Source: Phlegmacium glaucopus (Eukaryota; Basidiomycota; Agaricomycetes; Agaricales; Cortinariaceae). From it: a DNA stretch of 64,000 nucleotides. The stretch spans positions 674,213 to 738,212 of the forward strand of contig MU130553.1 in NCBI GenBank assembly GCA_015039465.1, read 5' to 3'. The position numbers and the translations under genes were made by a program. The notes beneath the pieces are model-generated. The model was given only the letters and a program-made list of their open reading frames with translations. It searched no databases and was not told the origin of the DNA. Shown one piece after another: positions 1-10,714 of the stretch; the stretch's first letter is position 1; the number at the start of each line of letters is the position of its first letter.

Positions 1-1
1 T

Positions 2-379
2 CATCGGCCCTCCCCTCCTCCCTACAACCGTTACCCCTACGCTCCAGTGTCTCCATCCAAGCAGTCGACCTTTCCATCCAGCGCAGCCCCTCAAGGCCAG
101 CCAGTCTGCGCTCTGTGCTTGGCCACAGACCCTCACGACACCAGAAAATGCCGCTCGGAGACTCTTTGGGACGGATCCAAAGCCAGATGCCGGAAAAGTG
201 ACGAAGGTAGACTCATCACCCCGGCAGGTACAGTCTTATGCAGCGACTGGAACAACCGTCGGGGATGCACATCTAGCTCACATGAACAGCGTCACGAGTG
301 CTCCGGATGCGGTCTCAAGGATCACGGAGCTCAGAAGTGCCCTCGAGCACAGAAGAGGCCAAGCGCTCACTCCTTATAA
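2..379 (+). CDS. DIRS Gag-like protein, C-terminal part
   Basis: This frame is open from the first bases of the window to a stop at 377-379, so only the C-terminal ~125 residues are seen. It carries two cysteine/histidine clusters: one beginning CALC near residue 36 and one ending in CSGCGLKDHGAQKC. The latter resembles the nucleic-acid-binding zinc knuckles of fungal DIRS Gag proteins. Its presumed role is to package the element RNA. Its last ~180 nt overlap the RT ORF in another frame, so pol expression would need frameshifting or reinitiation. The Met at 47 is a GTG and not a real start. Confidence 0.65.
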   Translation, partial: HRPSPPPYNRYPYAPVSPSKQSTFPSSAAPQGQPVCALCLATDPHDTRKCRSETLWDGSKARCRKSDEGRLITPAGTVLCSDWNNRRGCTSSSHEQRHECSGCGLKDHGAQKCPRAQKRPSAHSL

Positions 380-2192
380 AGCTGATGCTTGGGAGGCGTT
401 ACTTCGTCAATGTAATCTACTTACTAAATACCCTAGACTCCCTTGCGCCTTGCGTAAAGGTTTCGATGCTGGAATCCCACCCATTTACTTTACCTACGCA
501 CCCGCTAATAGTCCTACTTTACTTCAACACCCCGAGGCTTACCAAGAGGTGGTTGCTAATGAATTCAATCGTGCTCGATACATCGGCCCCTGCACACGCC
601 AGGAAGTTGAGCTTCTTATCGGCCCCTTCCAGTCTTCACCTCTCTCATGGGTCCCCAAGCCTGGTAGACCTGGCAAATACCGTGCAGTACATAATTTTTT
701 GTATCCTCATACACCTACACCCACTACTGCCTCTATTAATCATTATATCGATGCCGACATGTACCCATGCACATGGGGTACGTTTGCTACTATTTGTTTC
801 ACCATCCACAACCTTCCCCCTGGATCTCAAGCAGCGATCCGAGACGTGGCTGAGGCATATCGCACCATTCCTATCATCCCCGATCAATGGCCAGGCCTGG
901 TTGTTAGGCTGTGTGGTGACAACATCTTTGCCATCAACATTTGCAATGACTTCGGCCTCGCGTCAGCTGGAGGTATTTACGGTGAACTCGGAGATGCTAC
1001 TCTTGATATTTTTCGGGCACACGGGATTGGGCCCCTTTCAAGGTGGGTAGATGATCACATTTTCTTTCGCATCTTGCGAGAGTATCGGGCAGCTTACAAT
1101 GCCAGACGGCGGTCTTGGCATGAGACTATCACACGGAATGGGGGGCGTTGCCAATCTGGCAGCTGCATTTGGTACCAGGGCGAAAATTTGCCCAACGACC
1201 TTCCGGCCGAGTTCGATGAGGACGCATCCTGCCCCATTATGGATCTTGCCGGTCGCTCTGATCGTTCGCATCAGGACTCCCTTTTCACATATTGTGATGC
1301 AGACATTGATCACATTTCTGGGCAGCTCGGCATCCCATGGGAGCCATCAAAGGCTATACCCTTTTCGTCAATTGTACCTTACCTTGGTTTCGAATGGAAC
1401 CTGTCAGATCGCACGGTTGCGATCACAGATAGCAAGAAGGCTAAATATAGGACAGCAATCGAAGATTGGTTGTCACGTGCTACACACACAATGGAAGAAG
1501 CCCAGAAGCTCTATGGTAAGCTTCTTCACGCCAGCCTAGTTCTCCCGGCCGGTCGGGCTTACCTCACCGGATTGGAAGCGCTTTTGGGCTCGTTCAATGA
1601 CAACCCTTTCATACCCCATCACGCCCCTCGTCACACCCCAGCCGATCTTTCCTGGTGGCTTCATGAATTTAACTCACCCATATCTCGCCCCATCCCAGGC
1701 CCAGCCCCAGTCACAGACAGATACGCCTTCTCTGACGCCAGTTCAGGTGTTGGCATCGGCATTGTTGTCGGCAACCGATGGAGGGCTTGGCGTCTCATCC
1801 CAGGATGGAAGACGGACGGTAGGGATATTGGATGGGCAGAGGCAGTTGGTTTCGAGTTTCTTGCTCGCACTCTCTGCGAATCAAGTCAACCCGGCCAACA
1901 CTTTCGGGTCTTTGGTGACAATAAAGGAGTCGTTGAAGGCTGGTGGAAAGGAAGGAGCAGGAATTGGGAAACGAACAAAGTATTCCGTCGCATCCACGAC
2001 CTCGCAGCTACTTACCAATGCCTTTTTATCACGCGCTATGTCCCCAGCAGAGAGAATCCAGCCGACCCTCCCTCAAGAGGACGCTACCCACCTTTTGCTT
2101 ATCTCCTCCCAGCAATCCGCATTCCGGACCCTCTCAGGCAATTTGTTGCCGACCTCGACTACGAGTCCCACCCCCCTGGGGATAGTTACTAG
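198..2192 (+). CDS. DIRS reverse transcriptase / RNase H
   Basis: This is a ~660-residue frame. RT blocks are visible in order: SSPLSWVPKPG with YRAVHNFLYP near residues 147-167, AIRDVAEAYR near 212, and the catalytic box WVDDHIFF near 283. The second half has an RNase H-like fold signature, with YAFSDASSGVGIGIVV near 508, an acidic residue in FRVFGDNKGVVEG and a late RYVPSRENPADPPSRG motif. The frame overlaps gag at its 5' end and the recombinase frame at its 3' end, a compact overlapping layout usual for DIRS. The first ATG is not obvious; the listed start is simply the open frame. No internal stop is seen, so this ORF looks intact. Confidence 0.8.
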   Translation: MTKVDSSPRQVQSYAATGTTVGDAHLAHMNSVTSAPDAVSRITELRSALEHRRGQALTPYKADAWEALLRQCNLLTKYPRLPCALRKGFDAGIPPIYFTYAPANSPTLLQHPEAYQEVVANEFNRARYIGPCTRQEVELLIGPFQSSPLSWVPKPGRPGKYRAVHNFLYPHTPTPTTASINHYIDADMYPCTWGTFATICFTIHNLPPGSQAAIRDVAEAYRTIPIIPDQWPGLVVRLCGDNIFAINICNDFGLASAGGIYGELGDATLDIFRAHGIGPLSRWVDDHIFFRILREYRAAYNARRRSWHETITRNGGRCQSGSCIWYQGENLPNDLPAEFDEDASCPIMDLAGRSDRSHQDSLFTYCDADIDHISGQLGIPWEPSKAIPFSSIVPYLGFEWNLSDRTVAITDSKKAKYRTAIEDWLSRATHTMEEAQKLYGKLLHASLVLPAGRAYLTGLEALLGSFNDNPFIPHHAPRHTPADLSWWLHEFNSPISRPIPGPAPVTDRYAFSDASSGVGIGIVVGNRWRAWRLIPGWKTDGRDIGWAEAVGFEFLARTLCESSQPGQHFRVFGDNKGVVEGWWKGRSRNWETNKVFRRIHDLAATYQCLFITRYVPSRENPADPPSRGRYPPFAYLLPAIRIPDPLRQFVADLDYESHPPGDSY

Positions 2193-2259
2193 CTTGCAAG
2201 ACCTTCCCTCCTTTCCCATTTCAGTTTCATCTTTAGCCACCAACCGGGTTCGACACGAC

Positions 2260-3468
2260 ATGCGTACTACTGATCTACCGGTATCGGCTGTTGTACCCCA
2301 CAGGCAGCGCCCACCCAGGCCATCCGCATACAGTCCTCACCTCTCGCCTCAACCATCCCCTTTGCGCCCCCATTGCCTGGCTAAAGATCGACTTCGACTA
2401 TGGAGACCTGCCGCTTCAGTGCAAAGTCGTCACTCCTCGACTCACGAGGATGACATTGACCACGTTTTCAACGTTATGTCAAATGCGTGGGCCGATTCAA
2501 CTAGAGAATCTTACAGCGCTGGGATCCTCGTTTACCACGTGTACTGCGACAAGAAAGCCATCCCAGAGGAATCGCGTGCCCCTACAACTCAGACCATCAT
2601 CACATCCTTTATTGCGAGTTTGGCCGGCTCATACTCGGGATCCACCATCGCCAACTACGTCCATGGCATCCGGGCCTGGCATATCTTACACGGGCTGGAG
2701 TGGAAACTTAACTCCCTAGAAATGGACGCGTTGCTGAAAGGAGCGGACCGGCTCACCCCTCCGTCGTCCAAAAGGAAGAAGAGGCAACCATATACCCCTG
2801 AGTTCATATCCGGTCTTCGTCGACACTTGAACTTGGACGACCCGTTCGACGCCGCCGTCTTCGCGTGCCTCACCACTTGCTTCTATGCAGCTGCCCGGGT
2901 TGGGGAGTTCGTAGTCCCGCGTCTGGATGCCTTTTCCCCCTCTCGCCATATCACTATGGCCAATCTCCGCATGGAGCATAACGCAGATGGCATGGAGGTC
3001 ACTGTCCTCCATCTCCCCCACACCAAAGCGGCCCCTTTAGAAGGTGAGGATGTGTACTGGAGCTCACACCCTGGACCTACCAACCCTTACGATGTCCTGT
3101 ATAATCACTGGCGGGTAAACGGCTCATCAGAGGGAGCTCATCTCTTTGCGTATCGATACAAGGACCACCTTCGCCCCCTCACCAAACCAGTGTTCATCAG
3201 GCGTCTGGCCTCAGCCGCTCGTCAGGCTGGCTTAGAGCCCCTTCAGGGCCATGGCATACATATTGGCGCCACCCTCTTCTATCTGCTGCAGGGCATACCT
3301 ATAGAAGCCATGAAGGTCATGGGGCGATGGAGCAGTGACGCTTTCTTGCGCTACCTCAGGAAGCACGCTCAGATCCTCACTCCATTTATCCAAGCCAACC
3401 CGGAGACCCACGAATCCTTCTCGCAGTTCATAATTCCGTCCCAGTCCTTTTTGCAAGGGCGACGATGA
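2260..3468 (+). CDS. DIRS tyrosine recombinase, catalytic Arg II replaced by His
   Basis: Starting from the ATG at 2260 this is 402 residues; the frame is open further upstream (to 1597), but that part shadows RT/RNase H. An N-terminal SAM-like core-binding domain (about 70-165, including WADSTRESYSAG) is followed by the catalytic domain. Arg I lies in AARVGEFVV (residue 213), the box II sequence is HGIHIGAT (His 331), the GRWSSDAF block follows, and the nucleophile Tyr is in FLRYLRKH (365). Family members have H-x-x-R at box II. Here the fourth position is His (334, codon CAT at 3259-3261), one transition from CGT. Recombination activity is therefore probably lost although the ORF is open. 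Confidence 0.78.
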   Translation: MRTTDLPVSAVVPHRQRPPRPSAYSPHLSPQPSPLRPHCLAKDRLRLWRPAASVQSRHSSTHEDDIDHVFNVMSNAWADSTRESYSAGILVYHVYCDKKAIPEESRAPTTQTIITSFIASLAGSYSGSTIANYVHGIRAWHILHGLEWKLNSLEMDALLKGADRLTPPSSKRKKRQPYTPEFISGLRRHLNLDDPFDAAVFACLTTCFYAAARVGEFVVPRLDAFSPSRHITMANLRMEHNADGMEVTVLHLPHTKAAPLEGEDVYWSSHPGPTNPYDVLYNHWRVNGSSEGAHLFAYRYKDHLRPLTKPVFIRRLASAARQAGLEPLQGHGIHIGATLFYLLQGIPIEAMKVMGRWSSDAFLRYLRKHAQILTPFIQANPETHESFSQFIIPSQSFLQGRR

Positions 3469-3894
3469 TGCTCTCCCAGCCAGCACTAGTGAACACATAC
3501 CTCGCCGCCCAGTGGGGTTGTGGCTTATCAGGTAAGCAGGGCAGCCCACTCCTAAGGCTATGGGGTAACGAGACTCACTCGTCGCGTTGTTAGGCTCCTA
3601 TCATATGGGTTTCGCAGCTCGTCTCTTCCCAATTTAGGTTGGATTGCTACTCGGGTCGGGAAGCGCTTCGCGCTTTCACCCAACTCGCTTACAATTGCTT
3701 TATCCTGTCCACAGTAGCTACTTCACAGTCAGAATTTACATCTTACACCAGCATCAACCACAGTTGATCTGGACTCATCCGCTTATACAACGAGTGATTG
3801 CACAAAGATGGGAGACAGGGGACAAGCGACCGATTTTGGCCACGTCCACAAGACTGGGGACAGGGGACAGCCGAATTGATCGAAATGGTACAGT
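3469..3894. other. Non-coding, DIRS tail then unassigned DNA
   Basis: No supported gene. The first ~250 bp is GC-rich and probably the DIRS 3' end. Around 3805-3870 there is a small purine-rich patch with repeated GGGGACAGGGGACA-like words. Confidence 0.5.
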
Positions 3895-3898
3895 ATAC

Positions 3899-3980
3899 GC
3901 ACTGTGTGCAGTGCATAGATGTGGTGGGAAATTATATAGATCAACCTAACGCTCTCAATGCCCTGCACATGGACCCCAAG
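3899..3980. repeat. Dispersed repeat, inverted copy at 18185-18263
   Basis: About 80 bp matching the reverse complement of 18185-18263 with only a handful of differences. Both copies lie a short distance upstream of gag-protease remnants of the same family, so the block may belong to the flank of that element, though the relative orientations differ. Confidence 0.75.
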
Positions 3981-4348
3981 CTATCAGTTTAGCTCAAACC
4001 GGCTTTGAAGACTTTGAATGAGTTAGCCAAAGCAACTGTTAATGATCAGCTGTGCAAAGTGATGTATCAGGGGCTTGGATGAAAGGGAGCTGGTCAGCAG
4101 TCCCATCTTGAGATAAGGGGAGGCAGGTGCTTGTGAATAGAGCTGGAACCTTGCCGTCCAGGAATACTTCCTTTGTAAGTTCAAGGAGGTGATGTCGACG
4201 TTCTTCAGCGATGGGATCAACTGTGGGAGGGCCTGGGACAAACTTGGAAGTTGTTGTGGATTGTGGACCAGCAGACGGCGGCTCTGGAGGGACTAGGGGG
4301 AACATCAGACAGGTTAAAGGTGAACAGACAAGTAGCTAAGGGACAACT

Positions 4349-4520
4349 TGATAGCAGCAGCAGATTTTGGAATGAGGAGAAATCAACTGAGACATAAAGT
4401 GGCTACGATACACAGAAATACACGAGTAGAAACAGAAAGAAATATACAACGGCAGTTAATGCCGTGGCAGTACAAGTACATACAGAAGCGAGCGTAATAC
4501 AAACGGTTTGATTTCCAACA
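4349..4520 (-). repeat. copia 3' LTR
   Basis: 172-bp LTR with TG...CA ends on the minus strand. It is a direct copy of 9078-9251 and abuts the polypurine tract. Confidence 0.92.
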
Positions 4521-4534
4521 CTCCCCCTCAAACC
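4521..4534 (-). promoter_or_regulatory. copia polypurine tract
   Basis: On the minus strand GGTTTGAGGGGGAG lies immediately next to the 3' LTR, the usual plus-strand priming site. It overlaps the very end of the pol frame. Confidence 0.75.
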
Positions 4535-7500
4535 AAAACTAATCCCAAATCATGAGTTAAATATTTGTGTTTGATGAGAGGAATTGGTTTGGTGAGAATA
4601 TCTGCGATCATATTCTCAGTTGGACAGTAAAGTAAAATGATAGTTCCGTTTTGAATGGCAAATTTGATAAAATGATAACGAATATCGATATGTTTTGTAC
4701 GTGCATGGAATTGTCCTTCGGAATTAGCCAATGTGATTGCCGATTGATTATCCAAATGGAGGATAATAGGATGGGAAAGGGGTCTGAAAACCTCGTCGAT
4801 CAAATGCCGGAACCAAATTAATTCTTTGGCAGCGTGAGTAGCGCCGACATATTCGGCTTCCATTGTTGACAGTGTCACGAGTTCTTGTTTCTTCGATGAC
4901 CAGGATACAGCCCCACCATCAACAAGGACGGCGAAGCCTGAAACTGCGCGTCTATGATCTTGTGTAGCTCCATCGGCATCTGAATATCCTTCAAAACCGT
5001 CTTTAATACCGCCTCCGTACGTCAACTTCAATTCTTTTGTTGTCTTCAAATATCTCACAACACGTTTAGCCGCCTCCCAATGAACTCGTCCAGGATTTTC
5101 GAGAAATTGCGCTAATTGTCCAACGACAAACGCGATATCCGGTCGTGAACCAACTGCCAACCAGTTTAGAGCACCAACAATTTCACGGTAAGGTATGTTC
5201 TTCATCTCTTGTTTACCTTCAGTTGAAGTTGGACAATCGTCCTTTAATAGACGTGTATTGGAATCGATGGGAATCGATAATGGTTTGGCGTCCTCTAGGT
5301 TGAAACGACGAATTATGGAGTTGATGTAAGCTTCTTGGGATATGGATAATGTTCGCTTGGTGCGATCTCGAGTAATGGCGAGGCCTAAGAGCCACGAAAC
5401 AGGTCCCAGGTGCGTGATATCAAATATTTCTCCAATTTGTCGTTCGTACTTTCTGATTAAATCCATGGAACTGCCAGTCATAGTAGAATCATCAACGTGA
5501 ATGAACAAAATCACCACGTCGTTCCCAACATGGACGAAGAAAACTGCTGGATCGGCCATGGATTTTTGAAATCCAATAGTGGCGAGAGATCGACACAATG
5601 TATCGTACCACTTTTTTCCGGCTTGTTTTAACCCATATAACGATTTGCGAAGCTTCACCACATAACGAGAACGATCATTAACTTCATGGTGAGGTGGTTG
5701 CTCCATATAAATCGTTTCGCCATCGCTAAGAATCCCATTGAGGTAAGCCGAATGGAAATCGAACATATAGATTTCCCAATCATTTCGAGCGGCGATGGCG
5801 AGGATAAGTCGAATAGATGCGAGTCTTGCGACAGGGGCAAAAGTTTCAAAGTAGTCTACCCCCTGGACTTGGGTAAACCCTCTTGCTACTAAACGTGCTT
5901 TCCATTTGACAATTCTTCCCTCAGCATCCTTTTTTAAACGAAAAACCCACTTGGAATCAACAACATTTACACCGCTCGGTCTTTCAACTATATCCCAAGT
6001 GTTGGCCGACTTTAAATTTTGGAGTTCCACGTCTATTGCTTTCCTCCATTCCGGCCAGTCTGACCTCAGGCGCGCTTCCTCATACGAAGGCTCAACTTCA
6101 TCGATCTCCGCAATAGCCACAGCTGCAGTAGTTATTTCATCATCATCAGTCGTTTTGGTGATAAACCCTTGTTGAACACCCTTCGGTAACTGACCACGCT
6201 CTCTAGGCAAATTACTAAGAACTCCTTCGCCAGTACGAAGACGTTTAATGGCAGCAGACTCTTGTCGAATCCGTTTCGGACGACCTTCTATATCCGGCTG
6301 CTTTTCGAAATTGCCTCCGAGAGGATCGACGACATCAATGGACTCGATCGGTTCCTGTATCAATTTCTGCTCTGACGACTTGCTCGGTTGTTCAACTGCT
6401 AACTTCTCCCGCTCCCCCTCAGTTGAACCAACTTGAGGTAAGTAGACTTTCACATCGGTGGCGTCAAATTTTACCGAGCGTTCAATAGAGACGGTTCGTG
6501 TATCAGGAAAATAGATTCGGTGACCACTACTGTCTTCATCAAAACCAACCCATCGTCCAACAACCGCTCGTCCATCAAGTTTACTTCCACTTGTATTATG
6601 AACCCATACCTGAGTGCCGAATTCCGGAAGACCACGTAAATTTGGTTTAGTCCCATGAAAGGCTTCATATGGCGTTTTACCATCGAGGGCCTTAGTTGCT
6701 GTACGATTTTTGAGGTAAACTGCATGATTAATTGCTTCACCCCACAGGAACTTCGGTAATCCACTGGCATGTAGCATCGCTCGCACCCTTTCCAACAAGG
6801 TACGGTTCACTCTTTCGGCAATACCATTGTGTTCCGGTGTATCATGAACGGTAAGATTTCATATAGTCCCCGCTTCGGCCAAATGCTCGCTAAACGCATT
6901 ACTCAGGTACTCTCCACCTCGATCGGTATGAAATTTCTTGATTCGAATTCCTTTCTGTCGAAAAAGATAGGCTTCATAGCGTTTGTAGGCGTTAAACGTC
7001 TCGCTTTTAAGTCTTTGGAGGTAAAGTTTCAAATATCTGGAGTTGTCGTCAACATAGGTGGAATAGTATTCTTTGTATTCTTTTCCACCAATGGTCTGGA
7101 CAGGAGACAGTCCCCAAACGTCGGAATGAATCTCGTCCCCAATTTTTCCCGCTCTTGGAACTTCGCGTTCCTTTCTAACCGCTTTCCTATGAGCTTTCCC
7201 ATATTCGCAGGAACTACAAGTGCTCGGCATCTTGCTGGACTCATCCAATTTGAATCCTTCGACTAATCCTTTGTCGACAAGTGCTTTGGCAGCTTCGGGA
7301 GCGATATGGCCCATCAACCGATGCAATCTCTCAATAGACACCACCTCAGGAACCACCACTGCTGCGATATCGATATCTTTTTCGTGTTCGACGCAGTAAA
7401 GTCCGTTCTTCTTCTGAATTTGCGCTAATACCTTCCTCCCTTTTGTTACAGAAAAGATTCGCAACTGGCTTTTATGGAACAATGTTGCATATCCGGCTGT

Positions 7501-9018
7501 GTCAATTTTGCCGATCGAAACCAAAGTGACGCCTATCTTTGGTGCATATAAAACATCCTTCAAGAGGATCGTTGTTGTAGTTTTTCCATTCGGCACTGAT
7601 ATGCGCATTTCACCTCTTCCAACTGCTTCAAAATGACCGCCGTCGGCTGCGGTAAGGAGTTTCTTTTGAATAGAAACAAAATTGATAAATTTGTGCCGGT
7701 AGGGTGACATATGACGAGACGCTCCGGAATCATAAAGTTCCGTTTCAATGGTTGAATTAGTGTCAGCTAGCGTTATAGCTGCGAATGTGTAAGTCTTCGC
7801 TTCTTCGCCATCATCAATTGTTAACTCATCCTCTAGACTTTCACTACTAATATCTTCCATCACCTGATCTGTTTCGGCATCAAAACCTGCACTTTCGATA
7901 ATACAGGTGTCGTTAAGATCGTCAGAACCAGTGAGTAAATCATCCACATCCGAAATAGCGGTGTCGGGGTCAAACTGATGTTTATCCTCTGCCCAGATTT
8001 CGTTATTCGTCCACATTTGGCATCCATCTTCAACTCGCTCCGGAGCTTCCTCCTCGATATCAATCATTGCCATCCACACACCATCATCATCATCATCTGC
8101 GTCTTCCACTTTAGCGGCGATCTCTTTTCCTTTGCCCTTATCTCTCTTCCCTCTCTGCTTCGGTCCTTTTCCTTCAGCACCTCCCCCCGGCGCCCAGCAA
8201 TCCTTCGCATAATGCCCAGTTTTCTTACAATTGTAGCATTTTCCTTTCTTGGCTTTCCTCGATCCTTCACCACTTTTCTTATCCTTATTCGAAAATTCCT
8301 TGGCTACAAAAGCCATATCATCACCTTCCTTTTTGGATTTTGGGTTCTTTATGGTGCGTCGATCAGCCTCATCACGGATCGCATCAATTAAATTTGTTGG
8401 CGACAGGGTCTGATTGAGCAGGGACGATGTGGCAGTGATTGCCGCAATGTACGGATCGTACGATTGTGGAATAGATCCAAGTATAATGGAGGTAAAGTCT
8501 TCATCCAAAATTATACCGCCCATGGAGGCTAAGTCCTCCCGCATAGTCTGCAGTTTAACGAGGTGCGCGCGAACATCTCCTTGCTCAGTACACTTCTCTG
8601 ACTGCAATTTACGACGCATGTCCACGGTGACCATACGGGATTTCTTTTCCCTTTGGTCCTTGACTGCATCCCACATCAACGCCGCCGTTTCTTTCCTCCT
8701 TACTTCAATAAAGAGAGAGTCCGGGATTACCGACGCTAACGCCTGTTTGACTATATTCTCCTCCATCTCCCATTTCGTACGTTTCATTTCATATTCCTTT
8801 AATGCCTCTTTCTGATCTTCCTTCAAAGTTACTCCAGGCCCATGGCTAAATGCCATAGGAACGGGTGCGCTGTCCGTGCCATCAACATGGCCTTTTAAAG
8901 ATGCGGCAGCAGCAGCAAAGAGGAAGCGATCCTTGAAGATTACCCAGTTGGAGCCATCAACTTCCAACTTCGGAATATGTACGAAAAACTCGAGTAATTT
9001 GCTGTTTGAGGATGACAT
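4528..9018 (-). pseudogene. copia Gag-Pol polyprotein with one in-frame TGA
   Basis: A single frame from the ATG at 9018 to 4528, 1,496 codons, broken only by TGA at 6859-6861. The sister element at 60812 has CGA (Arg) at the same place. Domain order: gag; zinc knuckle CYNCKKTGHYAKDCW (~residue 262); aspartic protease DSGASRHM (~428); integrase HHCC zinc region (HRLMGH ... CSSCEYGKAH); integrase core with HSDVWG, HTDRGGEY and PEHNG; RT with VARGFTQVQGVDYFETF, YGLKQAGKKWYD and the catalytic FIHVDD; RNase H with YSDADGATQD and TLSTMEAEYVG. The stop separates the second integrase Asp from the catalytic Glu. The protein would be made only by readthrough, so the copy is probably non-autonomous. 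Confidence 0.9.
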
Positions 9019-9061
9019 TATATCCTATAGTTGCACAATAATAGATTTTATAAAGTTATAG

Positions 9062-9077
9062 CCCGGGGCCCATAACC
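9062..9077 (-). promoter_or_regulatory. copia primer-binding site region
   Basis: Directly inside the 5' LTR, minus strand: GGTTATGGGCCCCGGGC. The same string with one change follows the LTR of the second copia at 60756, so it is a conserved family feature in the expected primer position. The tRNA partner was not identified. Confidence 0.65.
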
Positions 9078-9251
9078 TGATAGCAGCAGCAGATTTTGGA
9101 ATGAGGAGAAATCAACTGAGACATAAATTGTGGCTACGATACACAGAAATACACGAGTAGAAACAGAAAGAAATATACAACGGCAGTTAATGCCGTGGCA
9201 GTACAAGTACATACAGAAGCGAGTGTAATACAAACGGTTTGATTTCCAACA
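9078..9251 (-). repeat. copia 5' LTR
   Basis: 174-bp LTR, direct copy of 4349-4520. It would contain the promoter of the element, transcribed toward lower coordinates. Confidence 0.92.
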
Positions 9252-10269
9252 CAACTCACACATAGATAGTGTAGCACAATGTTCAGGCCTGGTGGCTTGA
9301 GCAATCAACTTGGCTTCCTCCTCACGAATGACTGAGACAATGTCTTTTAATGGAACTTTTATCATTTATGTCCAATTTGGCTAGTGCAACCTCAAGTGTG
9401 CTGAGAGACACTACTTGAGGAAAACCTGGTGGAGGAAAACCTGGTGGAGGCGGCAACATTAGTGATGCCAAAGTTCAGTTCAGTTCGGTTCTTCAACCAT
9501 TTTTGAAGAACTGAGAACTGAACCGAAGGGTCCCTGACTGAACTGAACCAGAACCGGAACCGGTATAAATCGTTGTTTGTGTTGTTATAAAACACCAACC
9601 AGAGAGCAGTGGACCAGACCTTAGGTCAAGAGACTCCCTGTTGTTCGTTTAGGGAAGGTGTAACCTTGACTTGTATCACACAGAGGTAGGGAGCAAGAGT
9701 AGAGGTGGATGAGGATGAATATGAGAGAGTCTTTGGTGAGACTACAGCGGTTGACAGTAGGGGACAGTGACAAGTAAAAGGCTGAAAAAGCGAAGGGAGT
9801 AGAGGATGTGGATGAGGATGATAGAGAAAAAAGACTTCAGTAAGAATATAGATTGACATTAAAGGATGAAAAAGTAAGAGACGAAATCACGAACATAGGA
9901 AGGGTACAAAAGAAGAACTACGGTACGAAATAGGTTGTAACCAACTATCTATCAAAAAGAGAAACGCACACTGTAAGGATGAGTGAGATGGGAAGCAACA
10001 ACAAGAAGAAACAAATCGAAAAGAAAAAGGAACAAAAATAAAAAATGCAAAGTGCCAAAGTGTGAGAGAAAAGAAAAGAAGGCAGTGTACATAGTCCAGT
10101 AGCAAAAATATATCTAACTCAACTAAGGCATGTGGTCATCTCAAAAAGCTCAGAAGGTCCTCACTCAACACTAGAAAGGCGCAGCCATGTTCACGAGAAA
10201 ACACTAAGTGCCCATGATACCATGTCACGCAGCCTTAATAATCACTTGACATCACTGCAAACTATGGCT

Positions 10270-10420
10270 CGGCTACAGACCATTATGTAATGCTCTATAG
10301 CACCAGAGTGCTGTAGCATGGGTCCCTATGTCTGTAGTGTCCTGCAGACACTACATAGCACTACATAGCATCACTTAGCCAGTCTATAGTACTCCATAGC
10401 ACTTCATAGTTAGCTCAGTT
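10270..10420. repeat. Degenerate CTATAGCACT-type islands
   Basis: A run of loosely repeated words such as TAGCACTACATAGCA inside the private middle of mosaic copy 1. Similar islands occur at 14930-15060 and 17815-17945. Confidence 0.45.
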
Positions 10421-10682
10421 TTCAAATGCTACTGGTTGATTTTTTCAGTTTTCAATTCATTCTCAACACCAAGTTACATGGAACAATAAAAATTTATTAA
10501 AAGAGTCCTAAGTACACGGAACTGTATTGTCTATGTAGACTACACATGCATACTCTAAACCGATGGGGCAGTACCAGTACCATTATCATAGACTAAGAAA
10601 AGAGAAATATTGTTACTGTAATACTGTCCATGAAGAAAAAGAACAAATAAAAGATGCCGACTCATGAGGTCTTTACACTCAT

Positions 10683-10686
<4 letters not shown>

Positions 10687-10714
<28 letters not shown>
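10687..10714. repeat. 28-bp poly-A tract
   Basis: Uninterrupted A run at the junction between the conserved 404-bp segment and the private middle of mosaic copy 1. It is absent from copy 2. Confidence 0.9.

Larger units (their letters stand above)
1..3720 (+). mobile_element. DIRS-type tyrosine-recombinase retrotransposon, 5' truncated by window edge
   Basis: Three overlapping ORFs on the plus strand have the order gag zinc-knuckle, reverse transcriptase/RNase H, tyrosine recombinase. That order, with no DDE integrase, is diagnostic of DIRS elements. The left end lies outside the window. The right end is not resolved: coding ends at 3468, and a GC-rich non-coding tail with short palindromes (such as AGCGCTTCGCGCT near 3665) follows to about 3720. 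The internal complementary region typical of DIRS cannot be tested without the left end. The element is probably inactive because the recombinase has lost a catalytic arginine. Confidence 0.8.
4349..9251 (-). mobile_element. Ty1/copia LTR retrotransposon, full length, one nonsense mutation
   Basis: The element is bounded by near-identical direct LTRs (4349-4520, 172 bp; 9078-9251, 174 bp). On the element's own strand the LTR begins TGTTGGAAATC and ends GCTGCTATCA. A 5-bp target-site duplication CAACT lies at 4344-4348 and 9252-9256. The 5' LTR is the right-hand one. LTR divergence is low (a 2-bp indel plus a few substitutions, including AGCG/AGTG at a CpG), so insertion is relatively recent. 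A close relative on the opposite strand starts at 60589. Confidence 0.93.
4023..9365 (-). pseudogene. Gag-protease remnant of an unidentified retroelement, split by copia element
   Basis: Two minus-strand pieces, 4023-4348 and 9252-9365, flank the copia insertion. The upstream piece contains IREEEAKLI; the downstream piece contains EERRHHLLELT and LSQDGTADQLPF. Both phrases recur in the better preserved copy at 18831-19839 (IREEEAKLIG, ERRHHLLELT, LSQDGAADRLPF), where they precede a DTGA aspartic-protease motif. Here the protease end is lost after QAPDTSLCTA. Function cannot be assigned beyond a retropepsin-associated gag-like region; the 5-bp duplication shows that the copia landed inside an already resident copy. 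Confidence 0.55.
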
